From the NCBI GenBank assembly GCA_022575985.1, contig JAKSXM010000272.1:26305501-26369500 (forward strand): 64,000 nucleotides of DNA, read 5' to 3'. Position 1 is the first letter of the stretch. Each line of letters begins with the position of its first letter. The notes below the pieces were generated by a model. That model was not told the origin of the DNA, did no database searches, and saw only the letters and a list, made by a program, of their open reading frames with translations. Origin of the DNA: Anagrus nilaparvatae (lineage: Eukaryota; Arthropoda; Insecta; Hymenoptera; Mymaridae). Below, one piece after another: positions 34,013 to 47,300 of this stretch. Position numbers and translations under genes: made by a program.

Positions 34013-36490
34013 GTAAATAAAATTTTAAGTAAATTAAAAGTAAATATTTGTATTTTAATTAAAAAATTAATAAACACTCGTTATTGAAAAAGTTTAAATT
34101 AACATTTTACAAAAATTAAAAGTCAGAACAAAAATAAATTAATTAGTAAGTAGAAAAAATGTAAAAAATTTTAATAAAATTAAAACATAAAATGCATAAA
34201 ATAATACAAGAAGTAAAATTCCCTTATAAAATCCCAACGAAGGTTTAGTAACATACGTCATGAGACCTCTAAACTACATTCTGCTATTTCATTTACCGTA
34301 GCATAATTATGTACTCTATTATATTCGTATATTATTTACCTACATCTACTTAGAATATAGTGCTATCTTCTATCACACTTCTATACAAAATTCGCGCAAG
34401 TATATATATATATATACCACCCACACAGAAAAAACAGATATTGTGGGTGAGTGTAAATTTCATATCCTTTCACTTTACTCAAGCGTATAGTTTACTTTCA
34501 TTATTATCAAAAGGAAATAAGAAAAAAACCAACGAAAAAAAATCGACAATGCCCGGCAAAGAGTGACTTAAAAACAAGTATAAAAGATATTTTAATACAA
34601 AGCCAACTTAAAATTAATGAAGTTGTCATTTTTTATTTATACGATTTACTTAAAAAATCTACCCTTTAACTAGAGATTAATAAAAGTTTATCCAATCAGC
34701 TCTTAATACTGATCCTTGATATCCTTGATTTATACTTGATTTATCCTTGTTTAAGAAATTTATATGCCCTTGGTATCCTTGAATTATTCTTATTTAAGTT
34801 TTACTTTTTTATTTATATCCTTGCTAATGAATTAACCGGAAAATAAGAAATAATGGCATCATTTATCTTATTTACAACATTTTAATGAAGAAATTAATAT
34901 AAAAAAAAAAGGTTTATTTTGGATTTTTATACCGTTCAAGATAAAAAAGTAAATAACGCTAAGTTATTTTATTTCATTTGCAGGATCTTAAATTTTTTAA
35001 ATAAAAAACCTTTTATTTTAGTTATATCATTAAAAAAATCTTTTGTTAGAATTATATGGCTTAAAGAGTTTTTTTTTTAATATTTAAATTTACCCTGACT
35101 TAAAAAAAAAGTGCAATTATTTAAATTTTCATTTGTGTTTATAAGCTGCTGGTGGAACAGGTTTTCTGCCGTTTGCTTAAGCCGCAGACATTATTAATAA
35201 ATAATAATTATGATTACTGGCTGACAACGAGTTTAATTTCAGATGCTAAAGTTGGCTGCTTTGCTTATGTACCCGACATAGCATCTAAGAATACCCCACG
35301 TTGGTAGTATTCAAAGTACCAGCAATGTTAAGTGCATTATAAAATTTTAAGTTGAATCTTCTCAGTGTACAAATAAAATTAAAAGTATAAATTTTGGTAT
35401 ATTTCTTAGGTTTTTGGGATTGCTGTTCACGATTATGAGATAAGATTTTTAAAACGTCGGACAAAATCTTTAAATCATTTTTAAAATGCTTTAAATAACT
35501 TATTTACCACCTTTTTGAGTCAACCTTTAAAACTTTAAAAATTTTATTTCAGAATCATGCTGTGAGATCCTGTGTAAACTTTAGAGGTATGCCAAAATTT
35601 GGCACAATCAGCAATATTTTTCAAAAATATGAATTACCAATACATTTTTTACAGATTTTTGATTATTTTGGATGACATAACGCTAAATACTCAAAACTGG
35701 CAATCGAAAAATAGATGAATCCTTTAACATCGTTTTTAATTATCAAAAAAACGCAGGTTCAACTGAGGTGGATTGTATTATGATTTCAAAAAAAAGAATT
35801 TACTCTCTAGGGAAGAAAGTGATTAATCTTTATTTCAGTATAAAAAATAAAAGATAGCAAAAAATTAAAAAAAAAAGACATTATTATTCTTGTTAACGAA
35901 AAGTATTTTTTTTTAAATCAAGGAATTTCTCGGAAAAAAGTAATCAAAATTTTCCATCAAAAATAAAAATACAAAAATATTTGAAAATTAATGCTAAAAA
36001 GGTACGACAAAAAAATAATTAAAGAGACCTTGCATTTAAATATTGCAGTGAATAAAATGCGATGAACTAGATAATTCTAAGAGAAGAATATTTTAAATAT
36101 ACTGAAATAGCAAATGTACGTCGATAGCATTATAATTATAATTATTCAGAAAATATATATAATTATATATATATAGCATTCACGTTTAGCACTTTTCGTA
36201 TAACAAGTAATCTCATAATATATTTATGATAACAGGAATAGAATTAGTATGGAATCAAAGTTCAATTTGTATTCAAATCTAAAACTACTATTTTTTTTAG
36301 AATTTTCAATAGATCAATTTAAATTTATAAATTTATTTTATAAACGTTTTAAAACAGAGTTTAGAAATATTCTAATTTTGGATTTTTCTAATAAAATTTT
36401 TAATACAAAGCTACCATTTTATAGAATTCTAATATAATATCAAAAATAAAAATTCTTGTCAGTGAAGAAAAAAATAATAATTAAGTATCT
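34013..36490. other. AT-rich DNA, no gene recognised
   Basis: A moderately complex part lies at 34200-34570 and a GC-richer patch at 35140-35340 with an unassigned open frame (see findings). An (AT)n-rich part lies near 36155-36175. Otherwise A/T runs. No RNA gene seen. Confidence 0.45.
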
Positions 36491-36492
36491 AG

Positions 36493-36634
36493 AGTGAGGC
36501 AGGGCACGAGTGATATGTGTTCACACTAAATTTTTCGCCCATAGTGTTTACGATATTTTTTGCCTACTTAGGTGTACAAGCACTGCAGAAAATTTCCTGA
36601 CAAGTTTTACGCCCGGGAGGGCAAAAAAATTATA
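36493..36634 (+). repeat. Dispersed repeat, copy 2 (first copy at 12.2 kb)
   Basis: It contains GCACGAGTGATATGTGTTCA, then TTTTTCGCCCATAGTGTTTA, ACGATATTTTTTGCCTAC, CAGAAAATTTCCTGACAAGT and GGGAGGGCAAAAAAA. All have counterparts in the same order at 12205-12372. This copy is shorter by small deletions. Confidence 0.7.
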
Positions 36635-36738
36635 GCATGTTTGTGTATGTACACAAATAACTTGCATGTTTATGTTAACTGACTACTTATCTATCACAAA
36701 CATTCAAGCTTTTTAAAGTACCTTATAAAATCAAATAA

Positions 36739-36912
36739 GTCTCTAAGACCGAATTATTCTAAGTCCCTAAATCCGAAATATTCTACAGCCCTAAATCAAA
36801 ACTATTCCAAGTTTCTAAACCCGGATTATTCTACTTATAAGTCCCTAAGTCAAAACTATTCCAAAGTTCCTAAATCCAGACTATTCCAAGTCCCTTAATC
36901 GAAATTATTTTA
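36739..36912 (+). repeat. 24-bp minisatellite, about 7 diverged units
   Basis: Units of the form GTCCCTAAATCCGAATTATT CTAA occur about seven times with substitutions, and one unit has a 6-bp insertion (CTTATAA). Single or double units of the same sequence are at 22699 and 48217, so this is a dispersed family and not only a local array. Confidence 0.8.
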
Positions 36913-36964
36913 ATTCCTATTTGAACACAAACTTTAGTCCTTCTGGGGTATATATGTTCCATTT

Positions 36965-37060
36965 TAAAAGAATGCTTCAAATCGAAGTTTACCTAAAAAT
37001 TGTAGGCAATTCACGCGCAATTTGGGCCATTTCATAATTTTCTGGCAATATAGGTCCTAT
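36965..37060 (+). repeat. Dispersed segment shared with 60.22 kb
   Basis: AAAAGAATG, CAAATCG(A/C)AGTTT, a CACGCGCAATTTGGGCCATTT-type stretch, TTTTCTGGC and GG(T/G)CCTA-like text occur in the same order at about 60217-60300. The copies are diverged. No coding frame is conserved. Confidence 0.5.
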
Positions 37061-37545
37061 AATTTTCCTAAAATTTTTATTTTTAATTATTCTATGAAAT
37101 ATTTTAGTAATTTTACATTTATCATTTTTTACATTCATTTGTTTATATATCCTCAAGAATTCATTTCACTTGCGAGAATAGATATTTACAATATTTTTTT
37201 TTAAAGCTCTGTGTTAATTACAGGAAACAGGTCAGTGAGTAATTAATTCTTTTCAGCATGTAATAATTAGCAAAAGAATTTTGTAATCTACACCATTTAG
37301 AATTCAATTTATACAAAAAACTTCAATTTTTATTTAAAAACAAAATGAGTTTGAAAAAAAATTTACAGTTATAATTAATAACATAAAAACAAGTTTTTTA
37401 AAAATAGCGAGAGATGTAAAATAAATAGGATATTGTTGTAGTTAATTTTTCATTTTACTTAGGCAAATATAAAATTGCATTTTAACATTAAACAGCTTTC
37501 TTTTTCTTCGATTATAAAACATAACAATATTCCTTTACTTATATT

Positions 37546-37600
37546 ATGATCCCTCAGAATTTCATCTTTGTCGTCCTACTCTTCTCTGTACATTCAACAG
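37546..37600 (+). CDS. Putative signal-peptide first exon (partial gene)
   Basis: ATG at 37546 opens MIPQNFIFVVLLFSVHST, a hydrophobic core followed by small and polar residues, which is what a secretion signal looks like. It runs into CAG|GTACTT, a fair splice donor at 37601. The intron would be phase 1, as is common after signal-peptide exons of secreted and membrane proteins. Codons are more balanced (ATC, GTC, CTC, TTC) than the surrounding AT-rich DNA. I do not recognise the gene, and no second exon was identified. Without transcripts this could be chance. Confidence 0.35.
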
Positions 37601-37687
37601 GTACTTTACTCTGTCATGAATTACTAACACTTATATATTCTTTTATATATTTACATATACACATATATTATATAAAATAACTGTACA

Positions 37688-37720
<33 letters not shown>

Positions 37721-37879
37721 CCTATAACAACAATAATGTAAATTTTTTTCCTATATATATAACCAACACATACATCGCGAGATGATCAGGCGCAGCATCT
37801 TTTTTGTATATATATATTAAAAAGAGTTAAAAAAAGAGAATCTAAAATCGAGGTGAAATAAAAAGAGATGTAAACAACA

Positions 37880-38055
37880 TTTTGTTGTTTTGTGCGCCGT
37901 TAGTTTCGCGCACGCACACCCGCCGGGTATTACCTGTATATATATATATATATATATATAGCATATATTATAATATATTGGTGCACACCCCGGTGTTTTA
38001 TATATTCGCAAACTTTTAGTTGAGCACCGTACGTCGGATGTAACGGTGCAGAATT
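37880..38055. promoter_or_regulatory. CpG-richer island, promoter-like
   Basis: Within otherwise AT-rich DNA this stretch has clustered CpGs (TGCGCCGTTAGTTTCGCGCA, CCCGCCGGG, ACCCCGGTG, ACCGTACGTCGGATGTAACG), split by a (TA)n tract at about 37935-37962. About 600 bp downstream on the plus strand is a candidate first coding exon with 5'UTR-like sequence in between. Position and composition suggest a promoter or 5'UTR. No definite TATA-initiator pair was identified. Confidence 0.3.
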
Positions 38056-38649
38056 TTTTTTCTTCCAAAATAAAAAAAAATTTTATTTAAATGTATGCTA
38101 AGTATTTTAGTTTTATTTTCATTCTTAATTTTTTGGTTTGATAGAAAAAATAACGTGTTGTTTTGTAATTAAAGGATTTGATGTTTTTGAAAAAAAATTT
38201 GAAAGTAAATTTTTGATAAAAGTGTTACTAAAAAATTTTACATATGTTTTTTTGTTTGCATTTTTGTTTATGTTTTTAATTTATTAAAGTGTTTCTTATC
38301 AGTAAGTATATCAACTGGTATAATACTAGGATTTACAATTTTGCAAGCTAACGTAAATAAACTAAAATAAGTATTAAAAATTGTTTATTTAAATTTAAAA
38401 AAAAATTTTATTTATTATTTTTTTTTGTTCAAATTTGTGTATGTTAATTAAAATTATGCAAATAACTGTGTATTTTCATTAACCTAAGTGACGTAAAATT
38501 TGTGCTCATCAAAAAAATAAGTGATTCAAAAAATTTGTTAAAAAGTGTTTAAAAAAATAAAATATCAAGTGAATAACAACCCAAAAAAAAAAAATCAAAA
38601 GATTTAAAATTCTAATTTTTTTGGGTTTTTTTTATTTAAATAATTCCAA

Positions 38650-38691
38650 ATGCCTGTCAACATAATGAGGGACGGAGTATTTGACGTTAGT
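38650..38691 (+). CDS. Putative first coding exon (MPVNIMRDGVFDVS), partial gene
   Basis: The sequence CCAAATG gives a good insect start context at 38650, and 14 codons run to a strong splice donor, AGT|GTAAGTA, at 38692. The preceding 200 bp (about 38450-38649) resemble insect 5'UTRs: AAAAAGTGTTTAAAAAAATA, then TCAAGTGAATAACAACC, with no stop-free frame. If unspliced, the frame ends after only 18 residues, so it makes sense only as an exon or as a chance hit. The gene is not recognised. Confidence 0.35.
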
Positions 38692-41600
38692 GTAAGTACA
38701 CAATGATTTTAGTGTCATAAATAAATAAAAAAAAAATAAATGACTTTTTTCACGTGTTTTTTTTTTCTGAAAATAATAGATTTTATATACAAAAGAGGAG
38801 TAAAAAAATTGCGCATGGTTTGTTTTATACACACATTTACTGCATGTACTAAAACATAATATTGTTTAAAGAATATAAAAAGTTTTGGATGTATCTAAGA
38901 CTCACGTTTTTCTTTTTTTTTTTTGTATGTCTTTTATATTTACAGACTTTTTTTTAAAGAAAATTTCGAATAATTTTTATGTTTATTGAATTTTATAAAA
39001 ATTTAGGCTGAAAATTTGAGCTTGCAAGTACAAATTTTTAATATGAGCTTTTTATAGTTTAATTAATTTAGCCAAAAAGTTAGAGAATATAAAAAAAGTC
39101 CTTAAAGTTAAATTTAATCATATTTACTGTGAAACATAAACAGTTATAAACTTTATTACAATCTATAAACTAAATTCAATGCTTGATTTTCGGCAAAATA
39201 GGCGCCACAAGTCTTACTATAGACTGTACGCTATATACAGTTAAAAGTAATAAATAATGGCTAGATCGTTAAATTAGATGAAAAGTTATATTACTAGTTT
39301 TCCTCATAATTCTTCTATTAGACAACTAGTGAAAATTTACTAAATTACTTTTTCTTTTTTTTTTTATTTAAAGGTCAAAAAGCACATTAAAATTTTTTTT
39401 TTTATTTCAAACTATGCTTAAACTTTGACAAATACTGCATGGTTGCACTTGAAACAGATAAATAACAAAAAAAATTTTTATGAACTTTTATGCAGTGTAA
39501 TTAACTTAGACTTGAAATTAAGAATAATTACATGAAAATAAAAATTTATTACACTTTTTTTATTTTTTATCAACAATGAATTTTATAAAGAAAATTAGGA
39601 AAATGTAAGAAAATTTAGTTACTTGATTTAATCAAATAAAATTACATGCTATCTTTATGTTTAACCATTTAAATAAACTTTTAGAGTCTTAACAGTTTTC
39701 TTATCAGCTTAATGAAATCACGTATAGAAAAACAGTTCAATGACCCACTAATTTAATTAGTGTTATCAACTTGTAGTTTATTTTTGTTTAAAAATTGTTT
39801 TTTTTGGGGAAGTAAGTTAACAATTTATTAGATTTAAGGAGTATTTGTTTTAAATGTATTTAATCTTGGTTAAAAGCTTATCTAATTCCAAGAAATAAGA
39901 ATTAAGGAAGTAAATTTCCTCTTATATGTTTTTGCTTACTTTATCATTCGCTTGAAATTTGTGCATTCAAAAAAAATTGGGTCATTTGTTGTAAATTATC
40001 TTGAATCTGCTTAAAAAATTTGAGGATCTTTTTTTTCTTATAAAACAGACAAATTGTAAATATCTCATTTGTAAATATCACGAGTTTTCACTAACCTCGT
40101 TATGAAAATCATTTTAATTTTTATTAAAATGAGACAAAACTATTAAATTTTAAAAATCCTGAATATTTGTCATTTTTCTGTAAAACGAAGAACAATAATA
40201 TAGAAAATTCAAACTACCGGAAATTTTATCCGAAAATCAATACTTTAGAAATATAATATGAGTTTGTAAAAAAAAGAACCCTTACATGCTTTTTTATTTA
40301 CTGCAGAAGAATTTTAAAAAGTGCTTGCAACAAAAAAATTTAAAACCACTAGAATCTATTTATTTGTTTCTTACGTTGTAATTAACAAAAGTAAAAAAAA
40401 AATTAAAATTAATAGATGATTTAAACAATGTAATGTAATTTTATAAAATGTATATATGCTTTTTTCACTTTTTGTATATAAATACAATAAATAAATATCA
40501 AATATCAAATATCGAATATCAAAAAAATTGCATGTAAATGTTAAGTTTTGCGTCAACTTTATTCAACCGGTTTTCTAATTTTCTCAATTTTTCTATGAAA
40601 AGTCATTGTAGAAAACTTTTATTTAGTAGCCGCTCTAAAAAAAGTTTAATTTTTTACGTGTAATAAAGTTGTTTATATTGTATATAGAAAAAATGAACGA
40701 ATTAGGAGAAGGGCTGGAAAATGCGAAAAAATTTAACTTTATGATAGGAAAAACGTTTAATTAGTTTTACTGCCTTAATTTACATTTTAAGTTATAGAAA
40801 CGTCAAAAAAATCCACTTTTTTATTTGATACTTGCGGTTTTTAGAAAAACTAATTAGTTTGTTAAGAAAAATTAAATTTTAAGGGTTGAAAGGGTGAAAA
40901 TAAGGGTGTTACACCCTTTTTACTTAATTTTTGAAGTTAGATTCGGATTCAGCGGTCTAAAGTACCTACTAGATATTTTCAAAATTGCAAGAAAGGTTAT
41001 TTTCAACTTTTTAGGTTAATGGGGGAATTGGGGGTGATTTTCATCCCATTCCTAATTTCCAGAATTTTTTTTACTATAAAGAAATCAGACACGTAATTGA
41101 TTATTATATTATTTTGAAACTATATTATAATTATACATATAATAAATTAATCCTTCGAATTTATATAAACCTTAGGATACACTTTACTTGTGAGAATAAT
41201 TTATAAGGTGTATTTTACAAATTGCGAAATCATTAAAAAATACTTTCACAAACAAAATTGTTTATTAATATTTAAAATAGTCGACTTAACAAAACATTGA
41301 TGAACAATACGTAATCATACAGAATGTTAATAATAGCCTTTTAGTAATACAATGAAATAATTTTGAGAAAATCGAACTTATATAGATTCTGAAACTCATT
41401 TCATTTGCGAGAATAATAATTTTAATATTTACTACGTAATTTACTTGTCATATTAAAGTATTTTAACTTTCCCCCCTCTTTTCGTATTTATATAAATGCC
41501 AGTGGATAGAACATAAAAAAAGTTAAAAATATTAAATAACGTTAATTTAAATTTTATTTAACACGTAATATTCTTGGTACTATGAAGTAATTTTAATTTA

Positions 41601-44054
41601 ATTTCTGCTTCCATTATAATTTAAAAAAAACAAACAAAACACTCTATCGTCATAATAGAACCACATTTTTTACATTAAATATTTATAAAATAAAAAAACA
41701 CGTGCAATTAATATAATAAATGTTTGATTACCCAGAATATTAAATGATTGATTTACTCATTAATTCATTAAAATTTATAAAATACGTTGGTATTATAAAA
41801 TAAAATTTAACTACTTTTTGTTTTGAATATTTTTATATTCTATTAATACGGTTGATTGAAGACAAATAGAAAACCGCGAATTTGTATGCCAATTATTCAT
41901 GAATTATCGAACTACATAATACAAAGGGATATTGAGAAATTTCAAGTTAATTTTAATAAATGCAAATTATTAATCGCATAAAAAAATTGTTTTTTAGTGA
42001 AATAAAATTAAAAATTGTTTTTAATCTTTTGATTTACCTGCGATATAAAATAATTTATAATATCGAAATTAATGTTTATAATTTATTAAATTCTGTAACT
42101 GATATATTAAATTAATTTATTCATTAACATAAAACAGATTACATAAAATGATATACAAAAAATTATAATCAATTCGAAAGCGTTACAATAAAATCCGATA
42201 AAATAAATTAATAAAATTATTTTAATAAATAAAAACATTCAAAAAAATCATGATTTCATTTTGGTTTTTATTTTAGTCTTATTATTATTGTCATTGGCGC
42301 CAGTTATATATGAACGTCCAAAGTTTACTTTTGCTGTCGTCGTACTTTTTACTTCGGTATTATAAGCTTCTCTTTTATAATATGAAAAACTTTTATTTTT
42401 CAATGGGAAAAAAAGCGTTCTTGTATTTTCTGTGTGTAGATTTTACATTGCTTACAAGCTATGGAGAGAGAGTTTTTTGGGATTAAATTTTACTTTTTGA
42501 GAATAAATAATTTATTGTAATGTATTTTTTGAAAATGTAAAGGTCGCAGCTTTTAAATTTGAATGAAATGAGTGATTTTATGTATTAACGGATACTTTTT
42601 CTTTGGTTTTTGATGTGTAAAAATTTAAGAAAATTACCAAAATTTGGTTTTAACCAAAATCTTAAAGTCTATTTTGTTGTTTTAATCAACTGTCCTGCTT
42701 AAATTTGGCTTTCAAAACTCAAACTTCTGCTTAATTTTTTAACTAAATTTAAATAATTTTTCTTAACTTTGCCTGAATAACCAAAAATAATGAAAAGTAA
42801 AGTATAAAAAAACAGTGAAAGTAAAAAATTTATCAGTCAACTTATCCTTGTAAATTAAATTTCTTCAACTAAAATTACAATGCACATGATTTTCTTTCTT
42901 TATTTTTTTGACAAGTTAATTTAATATTTCAAAATTTAAAAAAAAAAAAATTACGAAACCTAAATAAGTATACTTATTATAATACACGAAGAAAGTTTTT
43001 TTTAATACTTTATTATTATTTTATACGTGTGCAGTCATGTATGCATAAAATATGATAATAAGTTATTTAAATTTTGATTTCTATAAAAAATTTTTTTAGC
43101 AAATATTTTATTAAATTACAAGGATTTTTTTATAAAAAAAATTTTTTTTTTTTGTTAAATCAATCAAAAATTTTTAAAATGAAGTGTGTGTGTAATTGTA
43201 ATATTTTTTTCTATTAGCAGAAAAAAATATGATAATGTATGTAACTTTTTTTGTGATGTAATGAAATACATTTTTCACCTTGATCGTATTAAACATACAA
43301 AAGGCTGAGATTTTTTTTTATTATTTATTGTAAAAAAAAAATTTTTATGTATATGTGTATAGGTTTATATGTGTTATAAAATTATATTTTTAACAATACT
43401 TCATCATGCAATTGTTGAGTCTTATAATTATTTCTTTTTAAATTTATATTTTAAAAAAAATTTTATTTTTAAATAATACAATAAAAAGTTTTAAAATATT
43501 TTTTAAATTATTTTAATCACGTTTATTATTGTTTCTAAATATTTCTATGCATGGAAGTTTCCTTGACAAATTAGGTATGCCTGTTCTATTTAAGTATGAA
43601 GACTTAGTTTACTTATAGAATTGTAATATATACTGAAAAAAATTAATATTTTAATCTTCACAAAGGGTCCAATCAAATTAAACAAATTGTTTTTAGAATT
43701 TGAAATTGTATGAAATAGGATTTTCGATTTAGTCTACTAGAAAATCAACATCATTATTCCAAGTAAATAATTTAAAAATTGAAGTAACTTTTTACTTTTT
43801 CTCATAATAAATAATTTAAACTAGCCGAGGTTTCTCAATTTCGCTCCTTATTTTGCTCATTTTGCTGTCACACCGTGCTTGAAAGTACCGGAAAGTTGAC
43901 CTAAAATGACGAGAAAATCGGCTTGGGCAAACTTTTAATATATATTTTTTTACGTCGATTCCTTCCTACTAGAAAATCCGAGCTGCTCGTCTGCCCGACT
44001 TTCATGAGACCTATAATTGCGTATTTTAAGTTTTTTTTAAATTAATGACTTAAA
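38692..44054. other. Long AT-rich stretch without genes, plausibly intronic
   Basis: More than 5 kb of A/T-rich DNA with homopolymer runs. Short slightly more complex patches are near 40850-41050, 42290-42480 and 43830-44000. I could not identify exons, RNA genes or known elements. If the exon at 38650 is real this would be its first intron; that is inference only. Confidence 0.4.
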
Positions 44055-44375
44055 TTGCCGCCAAAATTTTATTTCTTCATAAAAATAACTTCTATAGGTC
44101 TCGAAAATTTTTTACAAACCTCACGCTTCCAACAATTCCTTATTCGTCTCTTTTCATTGATTTGTTTTCAAAATATGATAATTTAAAGTCAGAGTCCCAA
44201 TTTAAGAATTTAAAAAAAAAGTCATTTTTATCATTATCTTTGAAAAACTATATTTTGGAAACTATTCAATGAAGAGACGAGTAAAAATTTTTTAAAAAAT
44301 TTAAGCTTATAGAAAATTTTTGAGACCTATAAAACAAATTTTTATGAATAATTATAATTTTAGCAATAATTTGAA
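44055..44375. repeat. Degenerate inverted repeat
   Basis: TTCGTCTCTTTTCATTGATT and TCAAAATAT (about 44142-44177) pair with ATATTTTGGAAACTATTCAA and TGAAGAGACGAG (about 44251-44282). Further out, CTATAGGTCTCGAAAATTTT (about 44091) pairs with AAAATTTTTGAGACCTATAA (about 44314), and TTCATAAAAAT pairs with ATTTTTATGAAT. It is an old foldback element or MITE with considerable divergence between arms. Confidence 0.55.
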
Positions 44376-47300
44376 AATTGGTCATTTTAGGCTAAAAATG
44401 CGCCTTTAGTTTATTTACTATAACGATGAAAGAATTAGTGTTATAAAATTGCAGTTTACGGGGCTTGAAAAGTTACACTTACACCAAAAAAATAAAACTA
44501 ACCAGAAGTTTTTTTTGCCGTTGAACCAATTAAAGCCCCTGTGTAATAATGTTCTACTTGCAATGACTTCAAATATTAGAATAGGTTTTCCTTATATAAA
44601 ATATTAATTTATTGTAATATATAATTTCATTTAGAAAAATTTATTATTATTAATATATTAAAAATTTTATATGCCTTTGATTATATATAAAATAAATTCG
44701 TCTTGTTTGAAGTTTTTTAAATATTAAAGCCAATCTTGAAATCTCTTAGTTAGCTCAATTTAAACCAAACAGGGATAAGATGCATGGTCGGGTCTTGAAA
44801 TCGGTTCCAGAGTATTTTTTCCCGAAAGTACTATTAAAAATAAGCCTCCACGTCAATTTTTAGCTTATAAGGTTCAGTCCTCGATTTTTCGTGGCCATTT
44901 TTGTGTTTTGGACTTCCATAAAAAAAGTCAGAAAAACAAAAGAAAATTTTTCTTATTTTTACTGTAAAAAACACACATTCGCTTAAAAAATTTTTCCTCT
45001 TAGGTCCGGATAGGAAATTTTCCAAAAAACCCCCTTTTTTTTAAATTTGAATTTCTTTAATGTATATAATTAAAAAGCCCTCTAGTAGGTTTCAAAATAC
45101 TTCTGACACTTCAAATTTTATGATGAAAAAGAGAAACCACTGGGTTATTGCGTTTTGAGAGCTCTAGATTAAAATATAGCAGCTTTACAACTTTGTTTTT
45201 TACAAATTTCAAATTTCCGGCCAAGTCACGTGACCAATTAAAAATCTGACCAAAAATTTGAATTCCGCAGGAATTTTCACTTATCCCGGTTTGGTTTAAA
45301 TTAAGCGCTCTACGATTTGTTATAGATCGTTCACTCAAAAATTATAATTATATTAAATTTTATATTATTATAAATATTAAATTAAAACAACATTTTATAA
45401 AAAATTCGTAATTTATTTCTCATAATGCTTTTACTGCGGATTTTTTTACAACAAGCAAATTTTTCTTTTTAGTTTATAGAATTATATACAGAAATGTAAA
45501 AATTATAATAAAAAATTGTTTCAAGTTGAGTTATTATATAGTCTTACAAACTCATTTCACTTGCGAGAAAATTATTTTTGGTTGATAATAATCACAGATT
45601 TCACGAGATCTAAGCCAAATCACGGATAAGAAACCAAAATATTTTTTGGCCTAAAATGGAAATAAAAATAAGTTCTTCCTTTTTTAACTTCTTATGCACA
45701 ATTCTCTATTTTTTGCTACCATTTTCGCATTTTGGCATTTTATTTTGAATTTTTTCGAAATTTATTGTTTTGTTGGTTATATTTGTTTTCAAATACTTAT
45801 GTTAAAGTAAATATTTTTCTTTTGGCTACTAATAGAAATTTTTTCGTAGAGCATGATTCCAAGGGCCAATATTTGATATGAACTGCGCATGTGCAAAAAA
45901 ATCATTATAATTATACGCATTGTTCTTTGAGTTTTAAGATCTCAAAATATGCATGTTCGTTTTTCTTCTAATTCATGAGAGAAAATAAGATCTATGGGAT
46001 AGTCTGAATGCTTCATATAAAAAAATGATGATTTCTAAAATACAATTAAAAAAAAAGTTTTAATTACCGGCTAAGATATCTGATTAAATGTAAATCTAAC
46101 TACTCATTCAGATTCTTCGGTAAATCTTACATTGGCAATTAAAGTTTGGAAGACTAAGATTATATATGTAAAAATGGTGAAATTCACTTTTGTAAAACTT
46201 TAGCCCACTTGCCATTAATATTTTCCATTTTGAATTTCTGTCGAAATTAATTTTCCTTTATGGATAAAGTAACTTAAATATAAAAGTTCGTTTACATAGA
46301 TCCAACATTTGAAAATTACCTTCAATCTTTCACAATAAATAAAATTTTGTAAAAAATAGTACCAAATTAAGAAAGAATCATTCATATACAATAAAAACAA
46401 TAAACTGACAAATAAAAAGTATTATGACAATAAATAACATAAAATTTTTATTTTCTCTCTATATACATAATTAAAAAATTTTGCCATTATTTCCTGCTAC
46501 AAGAATTTATATAATAAATTACAAATTTTTATTTTTAAAAAATTCAAGGTTACAATTCTTTTAATTCCGCAATTTCATTTATTAATAAATACTTTTTGTA
46601 CATACACAATCCTTTTTCATATAAAATATTATTATTATCATTTTTATTTATTTATAAGTACACAAAAATATATAATTTATTTGCCATTTTTTTTTTTGAG
46701 CAGAGTACGACGTAAGGTCCATTAGTTACAGCCGGTTAACTTTCATTGCGTGTGAGAATATAATACTGCAATATATAAATATTATTTTATTATTATTATT
46801 ATAAAGAGTCAACCTTTCGCACGGTTTTTTTTTTCTTTACTTTGGCCCATTTTTATTTACAAGGTTTTTTTTAATATGATCTTAAACTCTTTTTGTTGTT
46901 CGATACAACACGTTCATTTATTTGTACTTATAAATGAAATATTTCCTGTATTATTAACTTTTTTAAGAATTTTTTTTTTCTCTTAAAACCCTTTAGTTTA
47001 TAGCAGCTATAAATAAATTTGTTTTTTTAGAATTTAGAGAACTTTTTTTTTTTTTTTTGTAATTTAAGAAAATTTATATTTAAAGAAAAAATATTTTCTT
47101 TTACTTTGTTTTATTAAGATTAGCTTTTTTTTTAAATTTATTTAAGTCACGTATTAAGTAATTAAAATTTAAAATTAAAAAGCTTCTATTTAGTTTTTAT
47201 TCTAATAGTTTTGACTAATTTATGGTAAACACAAAGGTATCTTTTAACTTTTGAATGAGTTTCTCATTTCTATAGTTTCTGACGTTCTAAACAAATTAAA

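Noticed and set aside
37817..38068. 83-codon minus-strand frame
   Set aside because: It is built on a (TA)n tract giving an Ile-Tyr run and lies across the CpG-richer island. No domain is recognisable.
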